The notes: generated by a model from the sequence alone, not told the origin. A stretch of 43,398 nt of DNA from Candidatus Oscillibacter pullicola (GCA_019118935.1 DWXY01000097.1:1-43398), one strand, 5' to 3'; counted from the stretch's first letter, positions 22,795 through 30,727 are shown. Translations and numbers: made by a program.

Positions 22795-24282
22795 TTACTT
22801 CAAAAACTCCAGCACCACGCCGTCCATGCCGGGCTTCTCACAGGTGAGGTCGAACCGCCGGGCCTTGCCCTTCAGGGCCGCCAGGCGCCGGGGAATGGCC
22901 GTGCCGGTGGTTTCATGCAGCTGGTCCAGCAGCTCCACGCCGTCGCCCGCCGGGGTCTCCCCGATGGCGCGCAGCACGTGGTCGCAGAATTTGTAAGGAG
23001 AAGCTGTGGAGACGAACACCGTCACGGTCTCGTCGCCGGTGGCCTTGCGGTACTGCTCCATGACGCTGGCGGCCACGGCGGTGTGGGTGTCGATCAGATA
23101 GCCGTTCTCCTTGTAATACTTGGCGATGGCAGCGGAGGTGCCGGCCTCATCGCAGAAGCCGCCCCAGAACTGGTCCGCCAGGGCCGCCTTGATGGTATCG
23201 GACACTTCGTACTTTCCGGTGCTGGACAGGGCGTCCATATAGCCCTTCACCTCCGCATCGTTCTCGCCGGAGAGGTCGAACAGCAGCCGCTCCAGGTTGC
23301 TGGACACCAGGATGTCCATGGAGGGGCTCATGGTGGTATGGAAGGGACGGTTCTTGTCGTACACGCCGGTGCGGAGGAAGTCCGTCAGCACATCGTTGCA
23401 GTTGGAGGCGCAGATCAGCTTCCCAACCGGCAGGCCCATGCGCTTTGCGTAATAGGCCGCCAGGATGTCGCCGAAGTTGCCGGTGGGCACGCAGAAGTTG
23501 ACCTTGTCGCCCATGGTGAGCTTCCCATCCCGCACCAGATCGCAGTAGGCGGAGATGTAGTAGACCACCTGGGGCAGGATGCGGCCCCAGTTGATGGAGT
23601 TGGCGGAGGACAGGAAGTAGCCCCGGTCCGCCAGGGTGGTCCGGATGGCCTCGTCGGAGAAAATGCGCTTCACACCGGCCTGGGCGTCGTCAAAGTTGCC
23701 CTCCACGGCGCAGACGCCCACGTTGGCGCCGTCCTGGGTGACCATCTGGGTCTCCTGGACCTTGGACACGCCGTCCTTGGGGTAGAACACCAGGATCTTG
23801 GTCTGGGGCACATCGGCAAAGCCCTCCATGGCAGCCTTGCCGGTGTCGCCGGAGGTGGCTACCAGGATGCACACCGTCTTGGCCTCCCCGGTCTTGCGGA
23901 GGGCAGCGGAGAGCAGCTGGGGCAGCATCTGCAGGGCCATGTCCTTGAAGGCGCTGGTGGGGCCGTGCCACAGCTCCAGGCAGTGGGTGGTCTCGTTTAC
24001 CGTGCGGACGGGGGCCACGGCGTCCGTGTCGAACTTCTCGGGGCCGTAGGCGTTCTCGGCGAAAGCGGACAGCTCCTCATAGGTGTAGTCGGTCAGGTAC
24101 AGCCCCATGACCTTGGCGGCCCGCTCCTGGTAGCGGACATGCACCAGACTCTCCAGAAAACTCCGGTCGATTTGCGGGATCTCACAGGGGGTCAGCAGGC
24201 CGCCGTCCCGGCTCAGGCCCATCTTGATGGCCTCCGCGGCGTCCATGCGGACGGCGGCATCCCGTGTGCTGTAATACTTCAT
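22795..24282 (-). CDS. thrC: Threonine synthase
   Basis: This PLP enzyme converts O-phosphohomoserine to threonine. It has 495 residues, the long form. Visible: the N-terminal YYSTRD start typical of this branch, the PLP-lysine segment HGPTSAFKDMALQ, VATSGDTGKAAMEGF (phosphate loop), NSINWGRILPQ and the FGDILAAYYAKRMGLP region. The open frame continues upstream, but MKYYSTRD has AGAAGGAG at the right distance. It is the last gene of the rplS-to-thrC run, 25 bases after the YraN gene; no other threonine gene is in the window. Confidence 0.97.
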   Translation of the reverse strand: MKYYSTRDAAVRMDAAEAIKMGLSRDGGLLTPCEIPQIDRSFLESLVHVRYQERAAKVMGLYLTDYTYEELSAFAENAYGPEKFDTDAVAPVRTVNETTHCLELWHGPTSAFKDMALQMLPQLLSAALRKTGEAKTVCILVATSGDTGKAAMEGFADVPQTKILVFYPKDGVSKVQETQMVTQDGANVGVCAVEGNFDDAQAGVKRIFSDEAIRTTLADRGYFLSSANSINWGRILPQVVYYISAYCDLVRDGKLTMGDKVNFCVPTGNFGDILAAYYAKRMGLPVGKLICASNCNDVLTDFLRTGVYDKNRPFHTTMSPSMDILVSSNLERLLFDLSGENDAEVKGYMDALSSTGKYEVSDTIKAALADQFWGGFCDEAGTSAAIAKYYKENGYLIDTHTAVAASVMEQYRKATGDETVTVFVSTASPYKFCDHVLRAIGETPAGDGVELLDQLHETTGTAIPRRLAALKGKARRFDLTCEKPGMDGVVLEFLK

Positions 24283-24307
24283 GTCGCTCTCTCCTTCTGA
24301 CTGTTTT

Positions 24308-24667
24308 TCAAAACGCATTTTCCAGATATTCCAGCCGGAGGGGGCGGTGAGCCCCGTCCGTATAAACCTCCGCCACATCGAACCGGGCGGGAGCGTCCAG
24401 GTCGTGCTGGCTGAGATAGCAGGCCGCTGCGGCCCGAAGCCGTTCCTGCTTCCGCCGGTCCACCGCCTCCCGCGGCAGGCCCGCGAAGCTGCCGCTGCGG
24501 AGCTTTACTTCCACAAAGCAGATGGTGCCGTCTCTGTCCCGGGCCACCAGGTCCAGCTCTCCGTACCGGCAGCGCCACTGGCTTGCCAGCAGCTGGCAGC
24601 CCCTCTTCCGCAGGTACTGTGCCGCTGCGGCCTCGCCCCGGTCCCCCAGGGCCTTGGTGGTGTTCAT
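24308..24667 (-). CDS. YraN family protein (UPF0102), endonuclease-like fold
   Basis: This 119-residue protein has the UPF0102 core: GDRGEAAAAQYLRKRGCQLLA, then GELDLVARDRDGTICFVEVKLR, which matches a restriction-endonuclease-like D-(x)n-ExK active site. The function of the family is unsettled; it often sits next to rnhB, as here. MNTTK is chosen as start because its ATG overlaps the rnhB stop by four bases and GGGAGG lies upstream. A GTG six codons earlier is possible. Confidence 0.9.
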   Translation of the reverse strand: MNTTKALGDRGEAAAAQYLRKRGCQLLASQWRCRYGELDLVARDRDGTICFVEVKLRSGSFAGLPREAVDRRKQERLRAAAACYLSQHDLDAPARFDVAEVYTDGAHRPLRLEYLENAF

Positions 24668-25287
24668 GTGCGCCGGGCCTCCCACTTCTTCAGAAAAGTC
24701 CGCCGGTGGGCCGGGCAGGGGCCGTACCGGTCCAGCATTTCATAGTGGAGCTTCGTCCCATAGCCCTTGTGTTTGGCGAACTGGTACTGGGGGTACGCCC
24801 GGTCCAGCACGTCGGTCACATACCGGTCCCGGCTGACCTTGGCCAGGATGGAGGCCGCCGCGATGGAGGCGCTCTTCCCGTCCCCGCCCACCAGGCACAT
24901 GTGGGGCGCCGTGATGGAGACGCTGCTGCCGTGGTCCCGGTTGCCGTCGATCAGGCACAGGTCCGGTTTGACCGAAAGTCCGTCGACAGCCCGCTGCATC
25001 GCCAGCATCCGGGCGTTGAGGATGTCCAAACCGTCGATCTCCTCCGCTGTCACAAAGGCGATGCTGTACGCCTCTGCCGCAGCGGTGATCTGGTCGAACA
25101 GGACATCCCGCTTCTTCGCCGTCAGCTTCTTGGAGTCGTTGAGACCGGGGAGGTCGATCTCCCGGGGCAGGATGACGGCGGCGGCGTACACCGGCCCCGC
25201 CAGGGGCCCGGCTCCCGCCTCGTCCACCCCGCAGAGGGCGGTGAGGCCGGTATTCCATTGTTGACGCTCATAGGTCCAGAGGTCCAT
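24664..25287 (-). CDS. rnhB: Ribonuclease HII
   Basis: This 207-residue endonuclease removes ribonucleotides and RNA primers from RNA/DNA hybrids. The four acidic residues are present: GVDEAGAGPLAGP (Asp-Glu), LIDGN (Asp) and ILAKVSRDR (Asp). The open frame extends upstream through the next gene, but MDLWTYERQQW, one base after that gene's stop, fits the family start. Proximity to rbgA and rplS is the Bacillus arrangement, here interrupted by three small zinc-ribbon genes. Confidence 0.96.
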   Translation of the reverse strand: MDLWTYERQQWNTGLTALCGVDEAGAGPLAGPVYAAAVILPREIDLPGLNDSKKLTAKKRDVLFDQITAAAEAYSIAFVTAEEIDGLDILNARMLAMQRAVDGLSVKPDLCLIDGNRDHGSSVSITAPHMCLVGGDGKSASIAAASILAKVSRDRYVTDVLDRAYPQYQFAKHKGYGTKLHYEMLDRYGPCPAHRRTFLKKWEARRT

Positions 25288-25288
25288 G

Positions 25289-25525
25289 TCAGTACTCCAA
25301 TACAATCTTGTGGCAGGCACGGCAGACATAGCCGCGCACTTCAGAACGGTTTGGCAGGCTGCTGTTATAGGGGCCGTCCAATACAATCCCGCCCTGCTTT
25401 TCCACGCCGCGCTCGGAGGCCCAAAGCCCCACCTTACCGCCGGGCGGCAGAAAATAGAGGCCACGGCTGGAATCCGTATACAAAATGCCCCGCTCCATCT
25501 CTTTTCCGCATACAGGACAGTTCAC
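25289..25525 (-). CDS. Small zinc-ribbon protein, DUF6487-like, paralog A
   Basis: This gene encodes 78 residues from a GTG start with GGAGGGAG upstream. It begins NCPVCGKEMERG and ends VCRACHKIVLEY, so two CxxC pairs frame a beta-rich core containing GGIVLDGPY. This is the architecture of the DUF6487 family; the assignment is from memory of the pattern. It has no known function. It is the last of three tandem copies and the most diverged. Its stop is one base before the rnhB start. Confidence 0.75.
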   Translation of the reverse strand: MNCPVCGKEMERGILYTDSSRGLYFLPPGGKVGLWASERGVEKQGGIVLDGPYNSSLPNRSEVRGYVCRACHKIVLEY

Positions 25526-25576
25526 CAGTATGTCTCCCTCCGTACGTGCGCGTAAACCCGAAGGCCCACGTCCATC

Positions 25577-25813
25577 CTACCAATACTCCATAACGATCTT
25601 CTTACAAGCGCGGCAGACCCAGGCGGGAAGCCAGGTCCGGTTGTCGCGGAACGTCATCGGTCCGTCCAGCACAATGCCGCCGTCCGCCTCGATGTTCCGC
25701 TTGGTATAAAACGTACGGAGGTCCTTCTCTCCCGGCATGAAAAAGAGGCCGATGCTGTTCTTGGTGATGATATGACCCTTTTCCATCTCATTTCCGCAAA
25801 CTGGACAGTTCAT
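25577..25813 (-). CDS. Small zinc-ribbon protein, DUF6487-like, paralog B
   Basis: This gene encodes 78 residues starting MNCPVCGNEMEKG and ending VCRACKKIVMEYW. It has the same two CxxC pairs and GGIVLDGP core as its neighbours. The ATG is chosen because all three paralogs begin with NCPxCG; an open frame reaches 19 codons further upstream. The spacer before it is a diverged copy of the spacer before paralog A, so the duplication unit included the intergenic sequence. Confidence 0.78.
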   Translation of the reverse strand: MNCPVCGNEMEKGHIITKNSIGLFFMPGEKDLRTFYTKRNIEADGGIVLDGPMTFRDNRTWLPAWVCRACKKIVMEYW

Positions 25814-25863
25814 AGGTGCGCCTCCTCTCACGTATGCGCATAAGCCGGACAGCCCACATCCAT

Positions 25864-26103
25864 TCACCAATACTCCATAACAATCTTCTTACAACTGCGG
25901 CAGACCCAGGCGGGGCGTTCCAAAGAACCGGCATCCTTCGGACTGGTATACGGGTCCTTGAGCACAATCCCGCCCCGCTTCTCAATGCCGCCCGTGGTAA
26001 GCCATTTCAGCTTTGGCGCATCCTGGGGCAGAAAATATTCCCACATCCCGAAGGTATTCAGAAATCCAGATTCCATCTCATTTCCGCAAATCGGGCAATT
26101 CAT
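25864..26103 (-). CDS. Small zinc-ribbon protein, DUF6487-like, paralog C
   Basis: This gene encodes 79 residues, MNCPICGNEMESG to VCRSCKKIVMEYW, with the conserved GGIVLKDPYTS core. It starts 12 bases after rbgA and is the first of the triplet. C-terminal DNA is nearly identical to paralog B (AATACTCCATAAC-ATCTTCTTAC), while the middle has diverged, suggesting duplication followed by change in the loop between the zinc half-sites. Confidence 0.78.
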   Translation of the reverse strand: MNCPICGNEMESGFLNTFGMWEYFLPQDAPKLKWLTTGGIEKRGGIVLKDPYTSPKDAGSLERPAWVCRSCKKIVMEYW

Positions 26104-26115
26104 GGAATTCCTCCT

Positions 26116-27012
26116 TCATGTCTCCGCCGGGATCTGCATCAAATTCTCCGGCATCTCCAGTGTAAAGCGTCCCAGCTTGCCTGCCCGGTACTCGTCCAGC
26201 AGGATCTTGGCCATCCGCTCCGTGTCCACCTCGCCGCCGGAGATCAGAAATCCACGCTTTTTCCCAGCGGTCTCCAGCAGGCGGTAGCCCCAGGCCACGT
26301 CCTCCTCGCCGTCCTCCCGCTCCGGCAGGGCGGGGAGCTTGTAGCCGGTCTTCAGGGCCTCCGGGTAGTTGGTGCCCAGGTACGCCATCAGGTGGCAGCC
26401 CAGGGTCTCCACGTCCAGGATCTCGTCCTTCACGGCGCCGGTGTAGGCCAGGTTCAGCCCCACGCTCTGGTCCTCGAACTTGGGCCACAGGATACCGGGG
26501 GTGTCCAGCAGCTCCAGCCCGCGGTCGATGGGCACCCACTGCTTGGCCCGGGTGACGCCGGGCCGGTCCTCGGTCTTGGCGGTCTTTCGGCCGGCGATCC
26601 TGTTGATAAAGGTGGACTTGCCCACGTTGGGCACCCCCAGGATCATTACCCGGACCACCCGGTTCTGCCCCTTTTCCGCATAGGCGCGCAGCTTGTCCGC
26701 AAGAAGCGTCTTGACAGCGGCGGCGAACTGCTTTGTCCCGGCGCCGCTCTTGGCGTCGGACTCCATCACCGCGTACCCTTTTGCCCGGAACCAGGCCGCC
26801 CACCGCTTCGTGGCGTCCGGGTCCGCCTGGTCCACCCGGTTCAGCACCACCAGCCGGGGCTTCCCCGCCGTCAGTTCGTCCACATCCGGGTTCCGGCTGG
26901 ACACGGGGATCCGGGCGTCCACGATTTCGCACACTGCATCCACATGTTTGATCTGCTCGGCGATCATCCGCCGGGTTTTGGTCATGTGACCGGGATACCA
27001 TTGAATATTCAT
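26116..27012 (-). CDS. rbgA: Ribosome biogenesis GTPase RbgA/YlqF
   Basis: This 298-residue circularly permuted GTPase is required for late 50S maturation. The permuted order is seen: NRVD (G4) and the following SDAKSG (G5) come first, then GVPNVGKST (G1), RPGVTR (G2) and DTPG (G3). The start MNIQWYPGHMTK is typical of the family. The C-terminal ANTAR-like helical part has low similarity but normal length. It lies between lepB and rnhB as in Bacillus. Confidence 0.97.
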   Translation of the reverse strand: MNIQWYPGHMTKTRRMIAEQIKHVDAVCEIVDARIPVSSRNPDVDELTAGKPRLVVLNRVDQADPDATKRWAAWFRAKGYAVMESDAKSGAGTKQFAAAVKTLLADKLRAYAEKGQNRVVRVMILGVPNVGKSTFINRIAGRKTAKTEDRPGVTRAKQWVPIDRGLELLDTPGILWPKFEDQSVGLNLAYTGAVKDEILDVETLGCHLMAYLGTNYPEALKTGYKLPALPEREDGEEDVAWGYRLLETAGKKRGFLISGGEVDTERMAKILLDEYRAGKLGRFTLEMPENLMQIPAET

Positions 27013-27080
27013 CGTCCTACCTCACACCGCCCCGGCGGGCGGCGCCCAATCAAATCTTCTCGGGAAGCTGTCCCCGTGGC

Positions 27081-27698
27081 TCAGTCGATCCCCGTAATGG
27101 GGCCGATACGGCCGAAGTCCCGCTGCCCGGTGGCCTCATCCGCGCCGGGAAACAGCAGGAACACCGCCTTGCCGATGACATACCGGATGTCCACCGTGCC
27201 CAGGTCGCTGCTGCGGCTGTCGCTGGAGTGGTTCCGATTGTCGCCCATGACGAAAATGGAACCCTCCGGCACTGTCAGGGGAAACTCCGTCCCCTCCTCC
27301 ACATAGGTGGGCTCGTTGATATAGTCCTCCTCCAGCAGCTCCCCGTCCACATAGACGGCGCCGGAGACGAAGTCGATGTCCACCGTCTGGCCCTCCGTGG
27401 CGATCACCCGCTTCACGATGGGCTCCTCCAGGAAGGTGTCCTTCCGTAGTACCACGATATCGCCGTACTGGTAGTTGCTGTCCAACATGGCGTTCAGCAC
27501 CAGCAGCCGGTCTCCGTCCTGCAGAGTGGGCACCATGGAGTGGCCGTCCACGCCGATGAGCCGGATGACGAAGGTGAACAGCAGCACCACCGCCAGCACG
27601 GAGCACACCAGCGCCTGGGCCCACTCATACAGGTCCCGGCCCTCCTCCTTTTCCGGGGACGCCTCCTGTGTCTCCTGCTTCTTCTCTTTCTTCCACAT
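27081..27698 (-). CDS. lepB: Signal peptidase I, copy 1
   Basis: This 205-residue membrane-anchored signal peptidase has one N-terminal helix (about 28-48), catalytic Ser54 in GHSMVPTL and Lys96 in IVKRVIATEGQ, and the later boxes GDIVVLRK, FVMGDNRNHSSDSR and GKAVFLLFPG. It removes signal peptides from exported proteins at the outer face of the membrane. It lies 70 bases after a second, very similar copy, and both retain all catalytic residues. The ribosome site is GGAGG. Confidence 0.96.
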   Translation of the reverse strand: MWKKEKKQETQEASPEKEEGRDLYEWAQALVCSVLAVVLLFTFVIRLIGVDGHSMVPTLQDGDRLLVLNAMLDSNYQYGDIVVLRKDTFLEEPIVKRVIATEGQTVDIDFVSGAVYVDGELLEEDYINEPTYVEEGTEFPLTVPEGSIFVMGDNRNHSSDSRSSDLGTVDIRYVIGKAVFLLFPGADEATGQRDFGRIGPITGID

Positions 27699-27768
27699 GT
27701 CTGCAAAACCTCCGCGGGCGATTTCGCCCCTGTTGATGGAAAGCCCCCCGCCGGAGTTCTCCTTGTCC

Positions 27769-28362
27769 TTATGTCAGCGGGCCGATCCTGCCGAAGTCCC
27801 GCTTGTCGGTGTCCGCCGTCACGCCGGGGAACAGCAGGAACACCGCCCGGCCCAAAATCTGCCGGGTATCCACCGGCCCCAGCTCCGGGTCCCGGCTGTC
27901 ATCGCTGTCGTTGCGGTTGTCGCCCATGACGAAGACGCAGCCCTCCGGCACGGTGACGGGGAACTCCAGCCCCTCCTCCAGATAGGTGGGCTGGCGGATG
28001 TAGTCCTCCTCCAGCAGCTGACCATCCACATAGACGGCGCCGGCGGCAAAGTCGATGTCCACCGTCTGGCCTTCCGTGGCGATCACCCGCTTCACGATGG
28101 GCTCCCCGTCCTTGAAGCTCTCCTTCCGGATGATGACGATGTCCCCGGCCTCAAACCCGCCGCACAGGTGGGCGTTCACCACCAGCAGGCAGTCCTGGTG
28201 CTGGAGCGTCTCCCGCATGGAGGGGCCGGACACCAGCACCACCCGCGCCGCAAAGGTGAACAGCAGCACCATTGCCGTCACGGCGCACACCAGCACCTGC
28301 ACCCACTCGTACAGCCCGCGGAGGGAAAGCGCGTCCCTGCTGAGCCGTTTTCCTCCCCGCAC
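27769..28362 (-). CDS. lepB: Signal peptidase I, copy 2
   Basis: This gene encodes 197 residues with catalytic Ser48 (SGPSMRETL) and Lys91 (IVKRVIATEGQ) and the family boxes GDIVIIRK, FVMGDNRNDSDDSR and GRAVFLLFPG. The open frame begins at a GTG at 28395, but that has no ribosome site. The GTG at 28362 is preceded by GGAGGAGG at 7 bases and is preferred. The middle and end are close to copy 1, while the substrate-contact segment after the serine differs. A consensus-like promoter lies just upstream. Confidence 0.95.
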   Translation of the reverse strand: MRGGKRLSRDALSLRGLYEWVQVLVCAVTAMVLLFTFAARVVLVSGPSMRETLQHQDCLLVVNAHLCGGFEAGDIVIIRKESFKDGEPIVKRVIATEGQTVDIDFAAGAVYVDGQLLEEDYIRQPTYLEEGLEFPVTVPEGCVFVMGDNRNDSDDSRDPELGPVDTRQILGRAVFLLFPGVTADTDKRDFGRIGPLT

Positions 28363-28408
28363 GTGACCGCCTCCTCCAGCGCCGCAGTTTTCCACAATAA
28401 CGTATGCT

Positions 28409-28437
28409 AGTATATCAAAGAACCGTCAAAATCACAA
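28409..28437 (-). promoter_or_regulatory. SigA promoter of lepB copy 2
   Basis: Minus strand: -35 TTGTGA (28432-28437), a 17-base spacer and -10 TATACT (28409-28414). It directly follows the rplS terminator and would give a leader of about 40 bases to the GTG start at 28362. Confidence 0.75.
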
Positions 28438-28460
28438 GATGCCGGGGAAATTTTGTGGGA

Positions 28461-28490
28461 CAAGAAAAAGAGAGGCTTTCGCCTCTCTTT
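28461..28490 (-). terminator. Rho-independent terminator of rplS
   Basis: Minus strand stem AAAGAGAGGC-GAAA-GCCTCTCTTT, 10 bp with a GAAA tetraloop, followed by TTCTTG. It begins 9 bases after the rplS stop. Confidence 0.93.
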
Positions 28491-28499
28491 CGTCTTGGA

Positions 28500-28841
28500 T
28501 CACAGCTTTTCCTTGACCTTGGCGCCCTTGCCCACGCGGCCGCGCAGATAGTACAGCTTGGCACGCCGCACAGCACCGTTGCGGACCACCTCGATCTTGT
28601 CGATGGAGGGAGAGTGCACGGGGAAGACCTTCTCCACGCCGACACCGTAAGAGATGCGGCGCACGGTGATGGTCTCGGTGATGCCGCCGTGCTTCTTGGC
28701 GATGACAGTGCCCTCGAAGACCTGGATACGCTCGCGGGAGCCTTCCTTGACCTTCACGTGCACCCGGACCGTGTCGCCCACCTTGACGGGGGTCACTTCC
28801 GCTTCCAGACGCTCTTTGTTCAGTTCCTTGATCAGATCCAT
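28500..28841 (-). CDS. rplS: 50S ribosomal protein L19
   Basis: This 113-residue ribosomal protein lies at the 30S-50S interface. It contains the family segments [47 protein letters not shown] and [30 protein letters not shown] is chosen as start, with AGGAGG 8 bases upstream. It has its own promoter and terminator, so it is monocistronic here. The partner genes rpsP, rimM and trmD are not in the window. Confidence 0.98.
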   Translation of the reverse strand: MDLIKELNKERLEAEVTPVKVGDTVRVHVKVKEGSRERIQVFEGTVIAKKHGGITETITVRRISYGVGVEKVFPVHSPSIDKIEVVRNGAVRRAKLYYLRGRVGKGAKVKEKL

Positions 28842-28943
28842 GGATGTTCCTCCTAAATAATAGGTGTTCATGCCGCTTCTCTCAAGGCACATCGGCGCAC
28901 TCCGGCGCGTGCACGGCAGAGGACCACCCTTTGTAGCCGTAAT
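28842..28943 (-). promoter_or_regulatory. rplS leader, possibly autoregulatory
   Basis: About 95 bases lie between the rplS promoter and start. The RNA contains several complementary short tracts (GCCGTGC, GCGCCGG/AGTGCGCC). L19 leaders that bind the protein are known in Firmicutes. I cannot confirm that this sequence matches the model, so this is a suggestion only. Confidence 0.3.
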
Positions 28944-28972
28944 AGGATACCACGGCCAGGAGGAAAATGCAA
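28944..28972 (-). promoter_or_regulatory. SigA promoter of rplS
   Basis: Minus strand: -35 TTGCAT (28967-28972), a 17-base spacer ending TGG (extended -10) and -10 TATCCT (28944-28949). The leader would be about 95 bases. Confidence 0.7.
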
Positions 28973-28979
28973 GTGTTTT

Positions 28980-29573
28980 TTACAAAAAATCCGCCTTTCT
29001 GCCGGGCAGTTCCCGAAGAGCCGCCGCCAGCAGGCCGAATGCCGCCGGCAGCAGCCACAGGCTCCCGCCGGTCCGCCCGATCAGCCACAGCACCAGGCCG
29101 CCCAGAGCCAGCGCCGTCACGCCCCCCGCCCAGCGGGCGATCCGCTCCGCGGCGGCGGGGCCCGCCAGCCATGCGGCCGTGAGATACAGCGCCCGGCCGC
29201 CGTCCAGGGGCCGCACCGGCAGCAGGTTGAACAGGCACAGTGACAGGTGGGCCCCCGCCGCCACCCAGGCGTGGGCGCCCCCCAGACCCAGCGCGCACAG
29301 CAGATTCACTGCCGGCCCCGCCAGCACCGCCGCGATCTCTCCCGGATAGGACAGGCGGGCGGCGGAGGTCACCAGTTCCGCCCCAAAGACGCTGACCCGC
29401 AGCTCCCGCACCCGGGCCCCCAGCAGCCGCAGCACCAGCAGGTGTCCCAGCTCATGGAGCGCCGCGGCGGAGAGGATCACCGCCAGCAGCTGCCAGCCGT
29501 TCACCAGTGTGAACCAGGCCGCCAGCAGCCAGAAGCCGCCGGAAATCCGAATCCGGTCACGCCAGCGAGACAT
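28980..29573 (-). CDS. Site-2 intramembrane metalloprotease, SpoIVFB-like
   Basis: This 197-residue polytopic M50 protease has HELGH at 40-44 and the second metal motif NLLPVRPLDGGR with Asp124. The short length without a PDZ domain is that of SpoIVFB, which cleaves pro-SigK in the mother cell during sporulation. The upstream gene encodes a membrane-anchored LytM protein, matching the SpoIVFA-SpoIVFB pairing. Its ATG lies inside the upstream gene (17-base overlap) and has no clear ribosome site, so it is probably translationally coupled. Assignment to SpoIVFB itself rests on context. Confidence 0.82.
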   Translation of the reverse strand: MSRWRDRIRISGGFWLLAAWFTLVNGWQLLAVILSAAALHELGHLLVLRLLGARVRELRVSVFGAELVTSAARLSYPGEIAAVLAGPAVNLLCALGLGGAHAWVAAGAHLSLCLFNLLPVRPLDGGRALYLTAAWLAGPAAAERIARWAGGVTALALGGLVLWLIGRTGGSLWLLPAAFGLLAAALRELPGRKADFL

Positions 29574-30600
29574 AGTAGATGGGGTTCAGGTACTGGCTGC
29601 CCTCGTGGAGCTCGAAGTGCAGGTGAGGCCCGGTGGCCACGCCGGTCTCCCCCACCTCCGCGACCACGTCCCCCTCCTTCACGGAGGCACCGGAGGAGGC
29701 GATGATCCGGCTGCAATGGGCATACAGGGTGGAGTAGCCCCCCTCGTGGGCGACGGTGATGTACTTGCCGTAGCTGCTGCTCTCCCCCACGGCGGTGACG
29801 GTGCCGTCGGCAAAGCAGCCGATCTCCGTCCCGGCGGCAGCGCCGATGTCGATGCCGTAATGGAACCGCTCCTCTCCCTCCACCGGGTGCTCCCGGTAGC
29901 CGAAATCGGAGGTGAGGGTGCCCATCACCGGGGTGCAGTAGTCAAATCCCAGCAGGGCCTGTTCCAGACACACGTTGTCCGGCAGGTTCTGGTCGGAGTA
30001 GAGGACATAGGCCAGGGTGGATGCCTCCGCCGCACCCTGGGACGCGGTTTCCGCGGTCTCCGCCGTCTGATCGGCCTCTGCCGTCTGGGATGCCGCTGCG
30101 GGCAGGTCCAGCCAGCCGTCGCTGCTTCCGGTCCCGGTCCGGAAGGCCCGCAGGGGCGCGATGGCCGCAGGAAGCTGGAGAGACACCGCCTCTCCTCCTG
30201 CCGGGGCCGACACCTCCACGGCGGAGTCCTTCTGAGGATCGAACACCGCCTGATACATATCCTGAAGGGCCACGTCCACATCCGCTTCGCCGCTCACGGC
30301 CCGCCCCACAGCGGAGAACACGGCCTGCACGTCGATGTTCTGTTCCAGCATTCCGGTGAGCCTGGCATTCACCTGGGCCATGCGTCCCGGCAGCAGGAGC
30401 TTCACCGCCACCAGCAGCACGAAGATGCTGCCGCAGGCCACCAGCTGGATCAGATGCCGCCGTTCCCCCGGAGTCAGAGTTTCCCGCTTTCCCCGCTGGA
30501 CCCTGCGCGGCGCGGTCGGGGTACTCCGCCGCCGCCTTTCCGCCGCCCGATGCTGAGACGAGACGGTGCCGATCCGCCGCCCAACGTGCCGTGCCGCCAT
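29557..30600 (-). CDS. Membrane-anchored M23 (LytM) peptidase, SpoIVFA-like
   Basis: This gene encodes 347 residues: a basic cytoplasmic N-terminus (1-48), one membrane helix (about 51-70), a long low-complexity Ala/Glu/Thr linker (about 160-195) and a LytM domain (about 225-345). Unlike B. subtilis SpoIVFA, all the M23 zinc and catalytic residues are present: H247 and D251 (HYGIDIG), H295 (YAHC) and H326/H328 (GPHLHFE). It may therefore cut peptidoglycan, as clostridial SpoIIQ does. Its position directly upstream of, and overlapping, a SpoIVFB-like protease suggests the SpoIVFA role. The ribosome site is GGGAGGGAG. Confidence 0.82.
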   Translation of the reverse strand: MAARHVGRRIGTVSSQHRAAERRRRSTPTAPRRVQRGKRETLTPGERRHLIQLVACGSIFVLLVAVKLLLPGRMAQVNARLTGMLEQNIDVQAVFSAVGRAVSGEADVDVALQDMYQAVFDPQKDSAVEVSAPAGGEAVSLQLPAAIAPLRAFRTGTGSSDGWLDLPAAASQTAEADQTAETAETASQGAAEASTLAYVLYSDQNLPDNVCLEQALLGFDYCTPVMGTLTSDFGYREHPVEGEERFHYGIDIGAAAGTEIGCFADGTVTAVGESSSYGKYITVAHEGGYSTLYAHCSRIIASSGASVKEGDVVAEVGETGVATGPHLHFELHEGSQYLNPIYYVSLA

Positions 30601-30632
30601 GACGCTCCCTCCCCTGTCGGAATCTATTCCAA

Positions 30633-30661
30633 ACTCTATGCGCCGGCCGGGCGGGATATGC
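30633..30661 (-). promoter_or_regulatory. Candidate SigE (mother-cell) promoter for the SpoIVFA/B-like pair
   Basis: Minus strand: -35-like GCATATC (30655-30661), a 14-base spacer and -10-like CATAGAGT (30633-30640). This matches the published SigE consensus KMATATT-N14-15-CATACAHT at 6 of 7 and 6 of 8 positions. It would start RNA about 25 bases before the LytM gene. No SigA-like promoter is seen there. Confidence 0.55.
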
Positions 30662-30688
30662 GTCTTTCGGAATCGTCTGTCCCCGCCG

Positions 30689-30727
30689 AAAAAGAGGCCG
30701 GGAAGGGGGCTCCCTTCCCAGCCTCTT
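30689..30727 (-). terminator. Rho-independent terminator of the thiamin-salvage operon
   Basis: Minus strand stem AAGAGGC-T-GGGAAGGG paired with CCCTTCCC-G-GCCTCTT (one mismatch) followed by TTTC. It starts 24 bases after the M20 hydrolase stop. Confidence 0.9.

Noticed and set aside
21900-22800. A CRISPR array in the repeat-rich region
   Set aside because: The repeats are inverted and irregular, with no series of equal direct repeats and equal spacers, and no cas genes are in the window.
28363-28395. GTG at 28395 as the start of lepB copy 2
   Set aside because: No ribosome site precedes it, while GGAGGAGG precedes the GTG at 28362.
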